Below, in pieces: positions 24,456-36,975 of a DNA stretch of 64,000 nucleotides (its first letter is position 1; every line of letters begins with the position of its first letter). The position numbers were made by a program, and so were the translations under genes. This stretch comes from Asterias rubens. Taxonomy: Eukaryota > Echinodermata > Asteroidea > Forcipulatida > Asteriidae. Location: the NCBI RefSeq assembly GCF_902459465.1, contig NC_047063.1, forward strand, positions 2,170,001 through 2,234,000, given 5' to 3'. The notes below the pieces were generated by a model, which worked only from the letters and a program-made list of their open reading frames with translations, was not told the DNA's origin and searched no databases.

Positions 24456-25370
24456 ATGTCTCCACAATCTGATTTGTTTATTATCAGCTGATTTGCTTTC
24501 CTTTCCATAGAGACAGACTTGCCTTGTAAGAAAAATTGTCACAGACCATAATTTTAACATCATTCACAGGGCGCTCGTCCAAAACCGCTTGTGGCGAACC
24601 CTGCATCAGGAGGATGGAGGGTAACGATTATTGCACTACAATACTTAAGTACTAGCAGCTCTTGATCACAGTATTAGCAACTAATGTGTTATGACTGATG
24701 GAATGATCAAGCACACATAGGCTAATCATCTATATTAACTACATGTACTTGTACCTAGTTAAATTTTTAGGGTCTGCCACTTTAGCCTTGGGGCAGGCCC
24801 AAATTTTTCCGCCCAGATTTCTTAAATCCAATTCACAAAAACAAAGGTTGATTATATGTTGTATAGTACTTGTAAAATGTTCGAATATTGATGTACGGGC
24901 CCAAATATACTACCTGAAATTTTGGAACAGAGAGAGGTGTAATGTAGTAGAAGTGTTTGATTGACAGTTGAACGCTGGCACTCGTATCCAGGTTAGCGCA
25001 GGGGGGGGGGGGGGGGGGGGAGAGCAACAAGCAAGCAGAATAATATGAACTTTGCCTGTTATTTCTGCAAAGAGGAAACTGTTATTTCTGTTTCTCTGTA
25101 AATTTGATCCTTGTTGAAGAAAACAACTCGCTTTCGATTCGTAATAATATTAAAGGGATCACTGATGGTCCCATTATTGACTCATTTTTCTACTATGCAT
25201 AGTGCCCTTTTAAGTCTTAATCGGAAATTTGGCAGTTCCATGGTTAAAAAAGTAGCATTTATTCATAAGAAAATACTCAAAATCATACATGGTTGGATCG
25301 GTTGATAAACTTTTGAGATATTTTAACAGGGTTTTTCAAAGGTACAATACATGTAGGGTGATATAGGAAG

Positions 25371-25560
25371 TGTCGTGGCCAAGCGGTTAAGAGCACCAAA
25401 TTCAAACTCTAGTGTTTCTGATCAGCAGAGTGTGGGTTTCAATCCCCAGCCGTGACACTTGTGTCCTTAAGCAAGACACTTAACCATTGCTTCGTCCTTC
25501 GTATGGGTTGTAAAGCCGTTGCACAGTGGGCCAGAATTGAATCAAAGTGCGCCCAAATTA
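25371..25560 (+). mobile_element. tRNA-derived SINE
   Basis: A tRNA-like head, TCGTGGCCAAGCGGTTAAG (A box) and GTGTGGGTTTCAATCCCC (B box, mutated from GGTTCGAATCC), is followed by CCGTGACACTTGTGTCC and the AAGCAAGACACTTAACCATT body. The long variable arm suggests a tRNA-Ser/Leu-like origin. It is not a working tRNA gene. The fragment at 3400-3615 is the same family. Confidence 0.75.
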
Positions 25561-27024
25561 TATCTCAACATATTTTTGATGAAAATTATATTTTAACATA
25601 TTTATGATGGAAAGTTGGTTGTAAGGGGTTTTCTGATACGTAGGTTTTAAAGGTCTATGACGTCATCATAGTCCTAGAACGTGATTGGTCTGCAAGAGTT
25701 TAATAACTACTATAATATGCGTTTTGTTCATTTTTTTCTTCAATTAAACCTAGGCATATCAAAGAAACAGTGAACAAATTTTTGCGATGTAATTTGTGTT
25801 TTCATAAGGGTTTCTAAAAGCGGTACTCATAAATGGTGGTCTTTCTTTGATGCTGAACAGAGTAATATGTCCGCTGACACACGCACGAGTCGTTACAGGT
25901 GGTTGAGTCAAAACAGGCGTTTCTCATAGGGGTATACAACTTCCAACTTCCAATAATTTCCAAAGTCGCAAAAAGGCGCAACCAAATTTGATTTTAGACT
26001 GTTCCTGAAGGTTCAGGCTACTGAAAAAAAGTTAGAATTAAAGGGATAATCATAGTGGGGGTCAGTAACATGGGTCTACCTCAGTGCCCCCCCCCCCCCC
26101 CCCCACCCCCCCCCCCCCCACACCAAACACTGGTTGCTTATCTAAGGGGTATTTTGAATATAGAAAAACTGATCAAAAATTTATTGGAGTTTTTAATTAG
26201 CAGTTTTTATTGCGGACATTGTTTTGGTGGGGTCTTCAAAAGTTTGTTCCTGTCCTTTTATTGCTAGCTCTGTAGGACTTTGTGTCTTTTTTTGTATCAC
26301 TGGAAAAAACATAATTTGACAGTGATATCGCTTTATACATGAAATATAATTTGATGTCTACCAAGCGGGGGTGTCCTTTCTTTCTCAAAGGTCATGGCCG
26401 TGAGTTTGGCCAACCAGTGGTTGGTAAAAAGCACAGTAATTAATTCCCCTTATCACGTGTGATATCTAAGCAAAAAGGACACCCTCTTTTCAGTGGTTCC
26501 AGCCTTCCAGTAGGCATGCCTTTAGTTTTAACGGCAGTTGATAATAATTGGGTACAATCAATAATAGCGCATTGGGGCATCAGTTGACATCACTGATGCT
26601 GGGGTAGTCTGTCTTGCATGAAAACCAACGTCTTGAATTAAGACTACTTGTGTAGAGGAGGCAAAGTCTCCAGCTTATTATGGTCAACAAGTGGGCGTGG
26701 TCCACATGAATGGGTGTGACTTTCCTTTTCTGACAAAGGAGTTTTTAAAAGAAAAAACCAAAGTATACATTTTGTGGAAATTATTAGACAGCGTCCACGG
26801 TAAATGTAAATGTTTGGTTATATTTATCTCTTGAGGCTAGTTCCAAATACCCTTAGAAATATAAAATGTTACATTGATTGAAAAGAAATCTTCAAATGCA
26901 CAAGCCAAATATATGTTATTTTGTACTCATTTATTTGTTTCTTTCCAAAACTTGATTGACCAAAAGGGTTGTTTAAATTAGATTACTGTTTAACTAGTTT
27001 ACTGATGAAGTTATACATTTCAAC
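25561..27024. other. Intergenic region with very long poly-C tract
   Basis: No gene is seen. A C tract of about 34 bases broken by one A lies at about 26085-26120. The open frame across it is a by-product of the tract. Confidence 0.45.
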
Positions 27025-27320
27025 TTAAGGCACTGGACACTATTGGTAATTGTCAAAGACCAGTCTTCTCACTTGGTGTATCTCAACATATGCATAAAAT
27101 AACAAACCTGTGAAAATTTGAGCTTGATTGGTCGTCGGGGTTGCGAGACAACTGTGAAAGAAAAAACACTCTTGTCACACGAAGTTGTGTGCTTTTGGAT
27201 GCTTGATTTCAAGACCTCAAATTCTAAACTTGAGGTCTCGAAATCAAATTCGTGGAAAATTACTTCATGAAGACGAAAAATATGTCACTTCAGAGGGAGC
27301 CATTTCTCACAATGTTTATA
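27025..27320. mobile_element. MITE family 2 copy, 3'-truncated
   Basis: Starts TTAAGGCACTGGACACTA and follows the family 2 consensus through the GAGGTCTCGAAATCAAATTC hairpin and CTTCAGAGGGAGCC. It then breaks off near 27320 without the terminal inverted end. Confidence 0.75.
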
Positions 27321-27773
27321 CAACACACAAGTGAAAATACTAATTAATTCATGTAAATATTCATTCCATTTACATAATGTGTAATATACCTTAAAAGAAT
27401 GAAGGAATATTTGGCTATTAAAACAGCCAATGTCTCATTGTTTACAAAAACAGTGCCCTTTTGCATTCCAGAGCATCTCCTGGCAAGCAAGATGTAGCTT
27501 CACTGTTCATACAAAGATATATGACATGTTTGATCATAATTGTATTGTATTGGTCTTAAATATTCAGGGACTCCATCAGTGATTCCAATGTTCTCCCTGA
27601 TGGGACCCCGAGACATACAATTAATGAAAACTATACAAGAGAAACTAGACGGTGAATGTCCACTGGTTAAAATTAAACACAACAATATTTAGTTATAAAG
27701 GAAAATAATGCACTGTATGTAATATTAATTATCATAAATAAAAAGACCACAATTTGAAATGTACAGCCTTTTC

Positions 27774-28058
27774 TCAAGAGAAAAAGTTGATAACAATTGT
27801 TACTTTCCAGTCTTCATCAATGCAATACTTGAAATGTCCTTCCATGCTGAGCTTAGTACACTTTGTGCCTGCAGGAAGTCCATGCTTTGTGGCACTCTTT
27901 TTAACTTGTGAAGTCATTGAGTAATACATTACACCAACATTTGTTATATTATTTGTATTGAAATGATCCATATCCCATTGTGTCATGATGCTTGTCCATA
28001 CTTTGCTGCTATTTGGGATTTGGATCAGCTCTTTATAAATACAAAAATATACTATTCC
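27774..28058 (-). other. Unassigned open stretch of about 95 codons
   Basis: The minus strand is open from about 28058 to a stop at 27774 and has a balanced, Cys-containing composition (KVWTSIMTQWDMDH ... KYCIDEDWKVTIVINF). I do not recognise it. It could be a terminal exon, a relic or chance. It lies about 1.8 kb downstream of the NLR stop codon on the same strand. Confidence 0.2.
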
Positions 28059-29832
28059 GATGTTTCAGTGGTGTATGATACAAAAATACATAAAATGAAG
28101 CATTAATGTGCCCCTCATTCATGGTTTGATAAACAATCTAAAGGAACTGTAAATTGCCTGATGTTAAGGTGGAACAGTGGACATTACATGATGGCATTAT
28201 TAAAATAAGCAATATGAAAATAACATTACGGTAGCTCAATTAGACACATTTCTGTCACAGTGTCTTACTTCTCAGAGAAAATTAGACTTTGTTGTGTTCT
28301 TTGGAGATTGCATAGAGTTGGTTGACTGTAAGTTTATCTCAAGTGACTTGGCCCTTGCAATGATGTCATACTTGACTTCTTCCTCCCCATTGTCTTCATC
28401 ACTTGGGTCAATTAATAAGGTACTACTACTGATACATACTGAAAGACACTGCGCTGCTATGTACTGGAATTAACACTGATTTGGCTAAGTCAACTTCTCA
28501 TAATGATTACAGACAATGAATACAATACAAAGCAGGCTTTGTATTCTGTTTGAACTAATGAGATGATCTTTAGTGCACTTTGAAGAGTATACTTCCTGTA
28601 TTAAACCAGAAGTAATAAATTTGATGTCAGCTGTGTTGTGTAAGGTACAATCACTGATGCCTTGAATCACCCAATTACATTATGCTATGATGTACTGACG
28701 TTAGCATTGATTTGAATAAAGTCAACATCTTGGAATGGTTAACATTTAGACACAACTTGAAAACCCAAAGCAAACTGTGACTGCGATTCTGTAAAGACTT
28801 GTTGCATTGTTGTCACTGAACTGTTCCTTTAGAACTAGAGGATGGGATAAAGTCTACTCTTCCATAATCCAATGATGTCATTTCCTTTTAAGCTTCAATT
28901 GCATTTAAGATGCTAGGGTCTGAATTGTGGCTGATTTGACCTGAATTAAAATGTAAACGGTGCACTGTAACTAAGCGAGTCATTATACCAGACGTTATTG
29001 AAATCTAACTTGCCAATGGCTTATTGTGTTTTTGGGCTTTATTGATAGTTGATACGTCAATCGTGTCAATTACTTAGTTTTGTTGGACATAGATGCTGAA
29101 AGATGGAAATTCCACTTAAAACTGAAACTCAATGAAGACTGTCTATATTTGATGATTAAGTGAAGAAAGTAAGAAATTGCATCATTTCAACACTTTTTCA
29201 GCTACAAAGGGGGCAACAGTGTACTGTCCAAAACGCTCCAAATGTAACGCCATGTTTTGTGCTCTAGAGACCAAAATTACGACAAATTCTGTCAAATGTA
29301 CCTGTACATCTTTTACACCATCTCTAATTGATTGGTACCAAAAATACATTGATGAGAACCCAAAACTCACAGACTTTTGTACAAATTATAGGGGTAGTCA
29401 AATGTCATGTCCAAAAAATGTAATGTCCGTAACAGCAGCATTAATGAGTGATATTTAATAAATGAATAAGACATACTGAAATTCACAGTGTTAGTCTCTA
29501 TACGGACTACTATGTTGTGGTAAGGGAAGATTTTATATAAACATTAAGCAGATGTGTTTGCTGAGCTCTTGAACTTCTGAAAACTGTCTGAAATGTAATG
29601 TCCGTAACAATGGAATTGCCCAAGAGACAACCAAAGACTTCAAGGAATAATACATCATTGGTTTGGGAGTAATTTCATTTCCATCCAACAGTCTCCAATA
29701 AACATGATCAGCTTCATTTGCCTCAAATAAAGGAAGAACACAGTTGAGCAGGGAAATCACAGACTCAATGACATGACAGATTCAGCGTGAGTAACTTGGA
29801 ATGAGTTGCATTTACGACAAATGGGGCTTTGT
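28059..29832. other. Region downstream of NLR gene
   Basis: No supported gene. The first part below 29833 is probably the 3' untranslated region of the NLR. An 18-bp motif AATGTAATGTCCGTAACA appears twice on the plus strand (near 29416 and 29592). A 93-codon plus-strand frame at 29177-29458 lacks an ATG and is not convincing. Confidence 0.35.
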
Positions 29833-32582
29833 CTAAAATGGTGGAAATTGTCCAAATCGTATTCTTTTCAACCATGATGGGTCTGTGAAATCCAATATGG
29901 CAAAATTCAAATCACTTAATGCATTAATGTACTCCTTATCCTCATCTCTCAACCCATATAGTGAGAGCTTCTGGAGGTGTTTGGTCATCAGCTTCAAATG
30001 CTGAGCCCAGGATGATGCACAGCCAATCAATGAATAATTAAGTGAGAGATCTAGATGAATCCGGTTGGGCATGTCACTTACTGACTCAGCAATAGGCTCT
30101 ATATCAACATCTCTCAATGTGCACCCTGCCAATGACAGTTCCTTCAGGTGGTTCATTTTCTTCAAATGCTGAGCCCACAATGTTGCACAGCCACCCAATG
30201 CTCCATTAGCCTGGAGGTTCAGATGATTCAGGTCGGGCATGTCACTCACTGCCTCAGAAATGGGCCCCATATCAACATCTGTCAGAAAGCACCTTGCCAA
30301 TGACAGTTCCTTCAGATGTTTCATTAACTTCAAATGCTGAGCCCAGGATGATGCATGGCGACCCAATGCTTCATTATTTGAGAGATCTAGACGAATCAGG
30401 TTGGGCATGTCACTCACTGACTCAGCAATGGGCTCTATATCATCACCTGTCAGATTGCACCCTGCTAATGTCAGGTCCTTTAGGTGGTTCATTTTCTTCA
30501 AAGCCCCCAATGGTGCACTGCCACCCAATGCATGATTATGTGAGAGATCTAGACTAACCAGAGTAGACACACCACTCAATGCCACAGCAATGTGCTCTAT
30601 ATCTGTACCTTGCAGTGAACAGTCTCTCAAGTGAATATCTTGAAGGCATTCCAGTTTCCCCAGTTCAGGACCCCAATTGGATGCACAGCCACACAATCCT
30701 TTGTTCTGTGATACATCTAGATCAACCAGAATGTCACCCATTGACTTTGCAATGAGTAACACATCTTTAGCTACCAGTAAGCAACCCAGCAAGTGCAGCC
30801 TCTTGAGGCGCCTCAGTTCCATCAATTGAGGAGCCAACAATGACACAGAGCCACCCAAGGCTTCATTCCCTGAGAGGTTTAGCTCAGTCAATGTTGATGG
30901 AGTTGCCAATGATGATAGGATTTGATTAGTATGTGCAGCAGTTAATGAGCTGCTTTGCAGAGAAAGAGATTGTAAATTAGTCATTTGCTTTATCGACTCT
31001 ACCAAATCTCTACCAAACCTCTGGAAGTTTAAACTTGTTGCAAACAGTTTCTTAACCTTTGTGAAGTGATCATTTCTTGCCACTTGCTTCAGAAAATGAA
31101 AGTATGCGTTTGTACTATCATTATTCCAATCTGAAATGTCAATATCATCAGTCAGAATTGAACTGATAACTGATTTTGGTGGAAGTTCCTTTGACTGACT
31201 CTCGAAATAGCAAATAGTGACAAGTCGCGAATCTCTGCCTTGAGGAATTTTCTGTAAAATACGATTTGTACATGCCTCATTGTTTCCGCAACAAAATCGG
31301 AGCAGATACTCATAACGAGACAGGAGGTGAGAAGGAAAAGTCAATGGTGTACTCAAAACAATCTTCAGGATTTCGTTAAACTTTGCCTTTCTCGATTTAA
31401 GGAACAAGCTTTGCCAGTACATTGCTGCGCAATACTCCAGAAATGTTTGGTGTATAAAAGACACTCTTTGATAGGTTTCAAGCCCATCGATGACCCTCTC
31501 ACTAGTGAGGATACCTGCATTCATTGCTGCATCTAATGCAGTCTTTTCAAAGTCCCCTTCGCTAAAGGCAAATGACTGATCTTTAGAAAGGAGACTACCT
31601 AGAGCAACCTTCCCAATAGAAATCAAAATATTTGATATTTCAGCGTCTTTGATGTCTCTTGTTTTTCTTTTGAATATGTATTTCAGTGCTTTGTTATACA
31701 GTCGTGTCATTGTGTCTGGGAGGGTGTTCTCTGCGTCACATAGCAAACACATCAGCAGCAGTAGCATGGGACTCTTTGCCAAATCAGACAAGGTATCTGA
31801 GAGTTTAATCTGCTCTATAAGCTTGCTAGCCTTGTCATGATCCCCAGGGAAGAATTTGTTCACATATTCCTTTATATCTGTACCTGAAAACCCCTCAATT
31901 CTCACATGAGTATAGGGATTTTCAACCAATGCTGAGTTGACTAATTTGTCAATGGGAGGACGGGATGTAATAACTACCCAACATTCTGGGCCCAGCTTTC
32001 GATTAATAACTTTGAGAATCGTACCATATGAGGATGTGTCAGTTGAAGTGATTTTACATTCATCAAATCCATCCAAGAGAATCAATACTTTTTCTTGGTT
32101 CTTGTCAATAAACTCTTTCAAAGCAGATTTATCTACAGAGTCTTTTGAAATAAGCTTTTCAAAAATGGCATCTTCTAAGTTGCTACTTTGTTGCAATGAA
32201 CCCATTTTCAATGCAAAAACAAGTTCGAACTTCTTGAGTGTCTCACTCTTACCCATTGCCCAATCATAAGCAATTTTGTCAATTAGGGTTGTCTTGCCAA
32301 TTCCTGCTGATCCGCTGATAACGATACGTTTGATTGGATTTTTCTCTCTTGTTTCAGAGTGGAACATTTCTTCATATAGCTGCAGGGTATTTTTCTTTGT
32401 TTGAATCATCCCACTCATGTCAACTTGTTTAACTAAACATAGCTTAGTGTAGATGTCCATTATGTGTCTCTGATGATCATCCACCCATGGGAGAATCTGC
32501 ACATAGCTACCTGTAGATTTGTACACTTTCTCCACCGCCTTTGATGCAACAGCTTGAATTTGCTTTTGGTCTGGTGTTCCTG
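29833..32582 (-). CDS. NACHT-LRR (NLR-type) receptor, main exon
   Basis: One long exon of just over 900 codons encodes a NACHT NTPase and leucine-rich repeats. Counting from the GTG-initiated reading at 32535: P-loop SGSAGIGKTT near 74-83, Walker B LILLDGFDE near 151-159, sensor TSRP near 190, helical region with FIHQTFLEYCAA near 360. About seven or eight ribonuclease-inhibitor-type LRRs follow from about 520 (LTELNLSGN, LVSLDLSHN, LIRLDLSNN). The exon opens at a TTTCCAGCAG acceptor, at 32582 or 32579, and the frame runs upstream without an ATG (GTPDQKQIQAVASKAVEK), so the true start is in an upstream exon. NLRs are cytosolic sensors that oligomerise through NACHT; echinoderms have greatly expanded sets. 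No effector domain (Death, DED, CARD) is visible in the window. Confidence 0.9.
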
Positions 32583-33120
32583 CTGGAAAAAAGAAACAAA
32601 ATCAAATTTAATCAAAAACACTCATGCACTCACACAACACTGAAGAGTGCTCTGAATATTTGCTAATCACAAACTTTTCAAAGTTTTATTCACGAGCCTT
32701 GCATTGGTCGTTATTCTGTAAAATCAACAACCCATTTCGAACGCATCTACAGCCAGCTTGTGGTTTTCATGGTTTTTCAAGCAAAATGTTAGAGAATAAT
32801 TATTCAACAACAAACCTAGCGCTTGTTTGTTTGTTTGTTTGTTTGTTTGTTTGAAGAAATGCCCATTTGATCTTTTTACTGGGCTGAACTTTGTTAAAAA
32901 CATGCACTGTGGGATGTGTGAGCAACATTGTCCAATATTATTGTTTTTAAATCTGATTTGACATTAATGGTTATTATCACAGTAAGACACCACATTTAAA
33001 CACTGTAGTTTTCATACTTGAAAACCTTATTCCCAATGGACCAACAAGTAGTACCTAATATTTTAAAAGCAAACAAAATTGTAACCAAGATAGAGCCTTG
33101 GATTAAGGGTTTCATTTTTT

Positions 33121-33146
33121 ACCCAATTCAATTCAATTCAATTCAC
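33121..33146. repeat. (AATTC)n microsatellite
   Basis: About four units of AATTC/ATTCA lie in the intron between the NACHT exon and the linker exon. A (TTTG)n run at about 32824-32852 lies in the same intron. Confidence 0.7.
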
Positions 33147-33377
33147 TTTACATTTATTTATACAAAACATTTCCACAAAATTATAGAGCTACATAGGGCC
33201 TACTGTTAAGTAACTTCCATGATTGGAATTTGTATCCCTGTTATACATTCTGATTGCCTTTTTTGAATCACGACGATTCCAAAATTATTGTTCTTAAATT
33301 TACAAATTTTGAAAACCAATCTGTGAATGGTTTGGTTGCAAAGTCGCATGAACACAAGGAAGAATGGTATAAAATAC

Positions 33378-33551
33378 CTGTAACATTCTGAATGGTATTT
33401 AGGTTCACAGTAACTCCAGAAGTATTGCCCAAGAAGCCAACACTATGATGCTCAAAAGACACATTTTGTCCTTCAGCAGGTGGTTGGTTAGGACGAACTG
33501 TATGAACACTAGATGGTTGCTGGCTGACTCTGTCTTGCCGATGATCTTGTT
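33378..33551 (-). CDS. NLR upstream exon (linker)
   Basis: An exon of 174 nt. Acceptor ATTTTAG precedes AACAAGATCATC, and donor GTATTT follows AATGTTACAG. Read in phase with the NACHT exon (NTIQNVT-G-TPDQKQIQ) it gives a Gln/Pro-rich linker (QDRVSQQPSSVHTVRPNQPP). The length is a multiple of three with phase-1 ends, like the exons further upstream. No domain is recognised. Confidence 0.55.
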
Positions 33552-33798
33552 CTAAAATTATGTTAGCGCCCTCTAGGCAGCTGGACGGCTTTTTTGTCTC
33601 TGTCAAATTTTATTCTTGCCAAATCTCTCCATTCTCCATAATAATTGATATTCCTGACTGCAAGATCAACTTGGTGAGTCTTCTCAATAACTATGAACTC
33701 TCCCACGAGTAAGTGACTATATTTTTGAACTGCTTTCGTAATTTTGTGGAACTGCAGGCATCTCTCTACCGTTAACCAGTTGTGATATAATCTAAGCA

Positions 33799-36700
33799 AT
33801 GATGACGTCAGTCCTGAAATACTCTGCCAAAAGTCTTACTGACATAGGAAGGAAATTGCAAAAAACCAACCTACCGCAACGAACGTGGGATATTCTGAGA
33901 GCTAATAACATAGCAAAAATTAATAAGCGAGGTTGCAGAGGAGGATCTACAACACTTCGTCATATTCCAGTAGTAATGTCGCAAAGGTCCACCATTTTGA
34001 AATCTACACAAAGGAGAGGAATTGGGAACCTCATTAACATAACAACTGAGCAACCGAGGTACCATTATCAGCTACCAACTACCTTGTTATGTAATCCTCG
34101 TTCCCTCAATAACAAAGTTGATGAACTGAGCCTGATTTTGAACAATAACAAAGTGGACATTGGAGCTATCACGGAGACGTGGTTTTCACCAGACCAACCT
34201 GTGGATCAATTTAGTATCCATGGCTACAACATTTTTTCGCGTCCAAGAAAAGAGCGACGAGGAGGGGATGTAGCTCTTTACACCAAACAATGCTTGAATG
34301 CCACCTTACTTGATAACATAGAGGTTCCTGATGACATCGAAGCAATCTGGGTTAATGTTCGGCCTCCACGCTTACCACGTTCAATTTCAAACATTGTGAT
34401 TGGAACTGTTTACTACCCTCCCAAAAGCATTATTGCTCAACCTCTGCTTGATCACATCAGTTCCACTGTTGATCAAATTCTCACTCGGCAGCCTGATTCC
34501 GGCATTATTGTCATGGGTGATTTTAACCGGCTAGAACTGGATCCTCTTTTGCCAACTCATGAAGATGCCATTTTAGACAAGATCATCACCAACCTATCAT
34601 CATTCTACAATCCTGTAGAAATCAGCTCCCCTCTTGGTCTTAGTGATCACCGCTGTGTCATTGTCAGACCTAAAAGCCCCATCCGCAATACCAACACCAG
34701 CAAGACTCGAGTGGTACGGCCCATGAAGGACAGCGACGTGCGAGAATGTGGTTCATGGTTGAGTGACCATGATTGGTTGGAAGTAATCAGCACGCATGAC
34801 GTCACTGCAAAATGCACGGAGTTCTACGAAACCCTCAACTGTGTGCTAGACACTTACTTTCCGAAGAAATCAGTCAAAAAACACCCCACTGACAAACCAT
34901 GGCTGACACCCTACATCAAATCACTCGTTGTCAAGCGTCAGCGTGCTTTCCATGGCAACCAACAATCGCTGTGGAGGTATTTCAGGAACAAGATCAATCG
35001 TGAAATCAAACTGGCCAAGAAAACACACTACACAACCAAGGTCGAGCGACTCAAGAAATCTAATCCGAGTTCATGGTTTCGTGAAGTTCGACTTATTACA
35101 ACAGGCACGAGCACAAATCGCAACATCCATGTGCGGAATATTGACCCCACAGCTCACAAGGACATAGCGTCTGCTATTTGTGAAAAGTTCGCTGCAGTCG
35201 GTAACGACCTTGACCCCTTGGATACATCCTTACTGCCAGCCTACCTTCCAGCCAAACCAATCCCTCCTGTCCAACCTTGGGAGGTGCTCAAACAACTTCA
35301 GAGAATAAGCAGCATAAAGGCGAGTGGCCCCGATAATATTTCGGCTAGATTTATACGACAGTATTCTTATGAACTTTCTAAGCCATTGACTCACATTATC
35401 AACGCCTCGTTTGCACAGCTTATCGTCCCAGCACAATGGAAGAGGGCAATTGTCGTCCCTGTGCCCAAAACTTCACCAGCCAACATAGACAATTTGCGAC
35501 CCATTGCCCTCACAGATCACTTTGCCAAAGTGACAAATCACTTCATTGCTCAACAAACAATGGCGTCGATTAAACCCAACCTCGACCCCGCCCAGTTCGG
35601 AAACATCAAGAACGTATCCACTACGCACTGTTTGATTGATGTTCTTCACACACTCCATGCTAATGCTGAACTACCCAAATCTATATCGTCCATTCTTCTC
35701 ACTGACTTTTCTAAGGCTTTTGATCACATCGACCACACAATTGCAGTTTCCAAGCTCCTCAAGTTGGGAGTTCCACCACATTTAGCCGCATGGATCGGTG
35801 ATTTCATCTCTAATCGTGAACAGTGCTTGAGATACCTCGATTGCTTTTCGGAATGGACCCCTACTAATGCAGGTGTTCCACAAGGCACTAAGCTCGGTGC
35901 CATTATCTTCCTGGCAGTTATCAATGACGCCGGTTTCAAAGAGAACAATACAAGTATAAAACACTTCAAATATGTTGATGACATGACTGTCATTGAAACC
36001 CGTGATGCCAGTGTTGGATCCAACCTCCCATCTGCCATAACTGATCTGGATGTTTGGTCGTCAGACAACAAAATGCAACTCAACGTGAAAAAGTGTTTCA
36101 CCATGGACATTTGTTTCTCGCGGAACCAACCAGTTCCCCTCTCATTGACTCTAAATGACAAAACTATAACACAATGTGCAGTTATTAAGCTTTTAGGTGT
36201 TTTTATTCAAGCCGACTTAAGATGGGACACGCATGTAGGCTCAATGATTAAGCGTGCAAATTCCCGCCTTTTCATGCTTCGTAAATTGAAGTATCATTAC
36301 CTAAGCATATCTGATCTTGTTGCTATATATACCTCCTTTGTGCGGCCAATTTTGGAGTACGCTGCACCCGCCTGGTCAGGTGCTTTGTCAAGTAAGCAGT
36401 GCAATGATCTGGAAAGGGTGCAAAAGCGCGCATGCAGAATTATTCTTGGCAATGACTACGTGCGCTACTCAGACGCTCTACAATTGTGCAGTATTGAAAC
36501 ACTGGTATGCCGTCGTAACCACTTGTGCCAATCTTTTGCCAAAACTCTCCCTTCATCAGTCCTAAAGCGCCTCTTGCCACAGAGGCATGATAGTGGGTAC
36601 CAACTCAGGAACTCCGGACTTCTGGGTCAGTTTAAATGCCGAACAGAGCGCTATAGAAAGAGCCCTCTCCCTCACCTCACACGCCTTTTTAACAACTGAA

Positions 36701-36975
36701 TTGCAATAGAATGCAGCTTTTTATGCGCCCTTTGACTGTGCCAGCAATATTTTTTTATCCAGGTTTTTTTTTTTCCCGCAACTTTCAGAACAATTTATTT
36801 TATACATTGTAAATATTTGTCTCTCCTTAATCAATTATTTCTTAAATAATGTGAAATAGTGTGTTTTTTTCTTATTTTTTAATCTCTGTATATTTTCCTG
36901 TAATTCGACCTCCGGTCGCCATGGGAATTTGTTTTTAAAATAATAAACCAATTATGAATGAATGAATGAATGAAT
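33799..36975 (+). mobile_element. CR1/L2-group LINE with intact endonuclease-reverse transcriptase ORF
   Basis: A 966-codon frame (33799-36699) with ATG start and no interruption. By residue: N-terminal motif RGCRGGS near 44; AP-like endonuclease with ITETWFSPDQ near 124, VMGDFN near 238 and LSDHRCV near 281; reverse transcriptase with LLTDFSKAFDHID near 633, AGVPQGTKLGA near 691 and KYVDDM near 724; then the CR1/L2 C-terminal region. A (TGAA)n-like tail at about 36955-36975, after an AATAAA near 36940, marks the 3' end. The 5' end is not defined. It is antisense to the NLR gene and lies in its intron. An intact ORF implies recent insertion. Such elements copy themselves by target-primed reverse transcription. 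Confidence 0.9.

Larger units (their letters stand above)
23330..25262. repeat. Dispersed duplication, copy B, with nested insertions
   Basis: Left (23330-23590) and right (about 24490-25262) parts match copy A at 1915-2872. About 900 bp separates them here, made of a full family 1 MITE (23594-23962), a short repeat beginning AAAGACACTAGACAC, and a family 2 MITE (24064-24455). A poly-G run of about 20 is present near 25001-25020. Copy A lacks these insertions, so they post-date the duplication. Confidence 0.75.

Noticed and set aside
25371..25455. Functional tRNA gene
   Set aside because: A and B boxes are present, but the B box is mutated, the acceptor stem is poor and a SINE body follows directly. 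A second decayed copy exists at 3400-3615.
29177..29458. 93-codon Cys-rich plus-strand frame
   Set aside because: No ATG, no splice context, no recognisable family. It lies in the probable 3' region of the NLR on the other strand.
33563..33799. 78-codon minus-strand frame (YHNWLTVERCLQFHK...) as a further NLR exon
   Set aside because: It faintly resembles an NWL-type helical domain seen in some animal proteins. It abuts the LINE start, has no clear splice sites and runs into a stop, so I could not support it.
35724..36161. 145-codon antisense frame within the LINE
   Set aside because: Shadow of the reverse transcriptase reading frame on the opposite strand, with no motif of its own.
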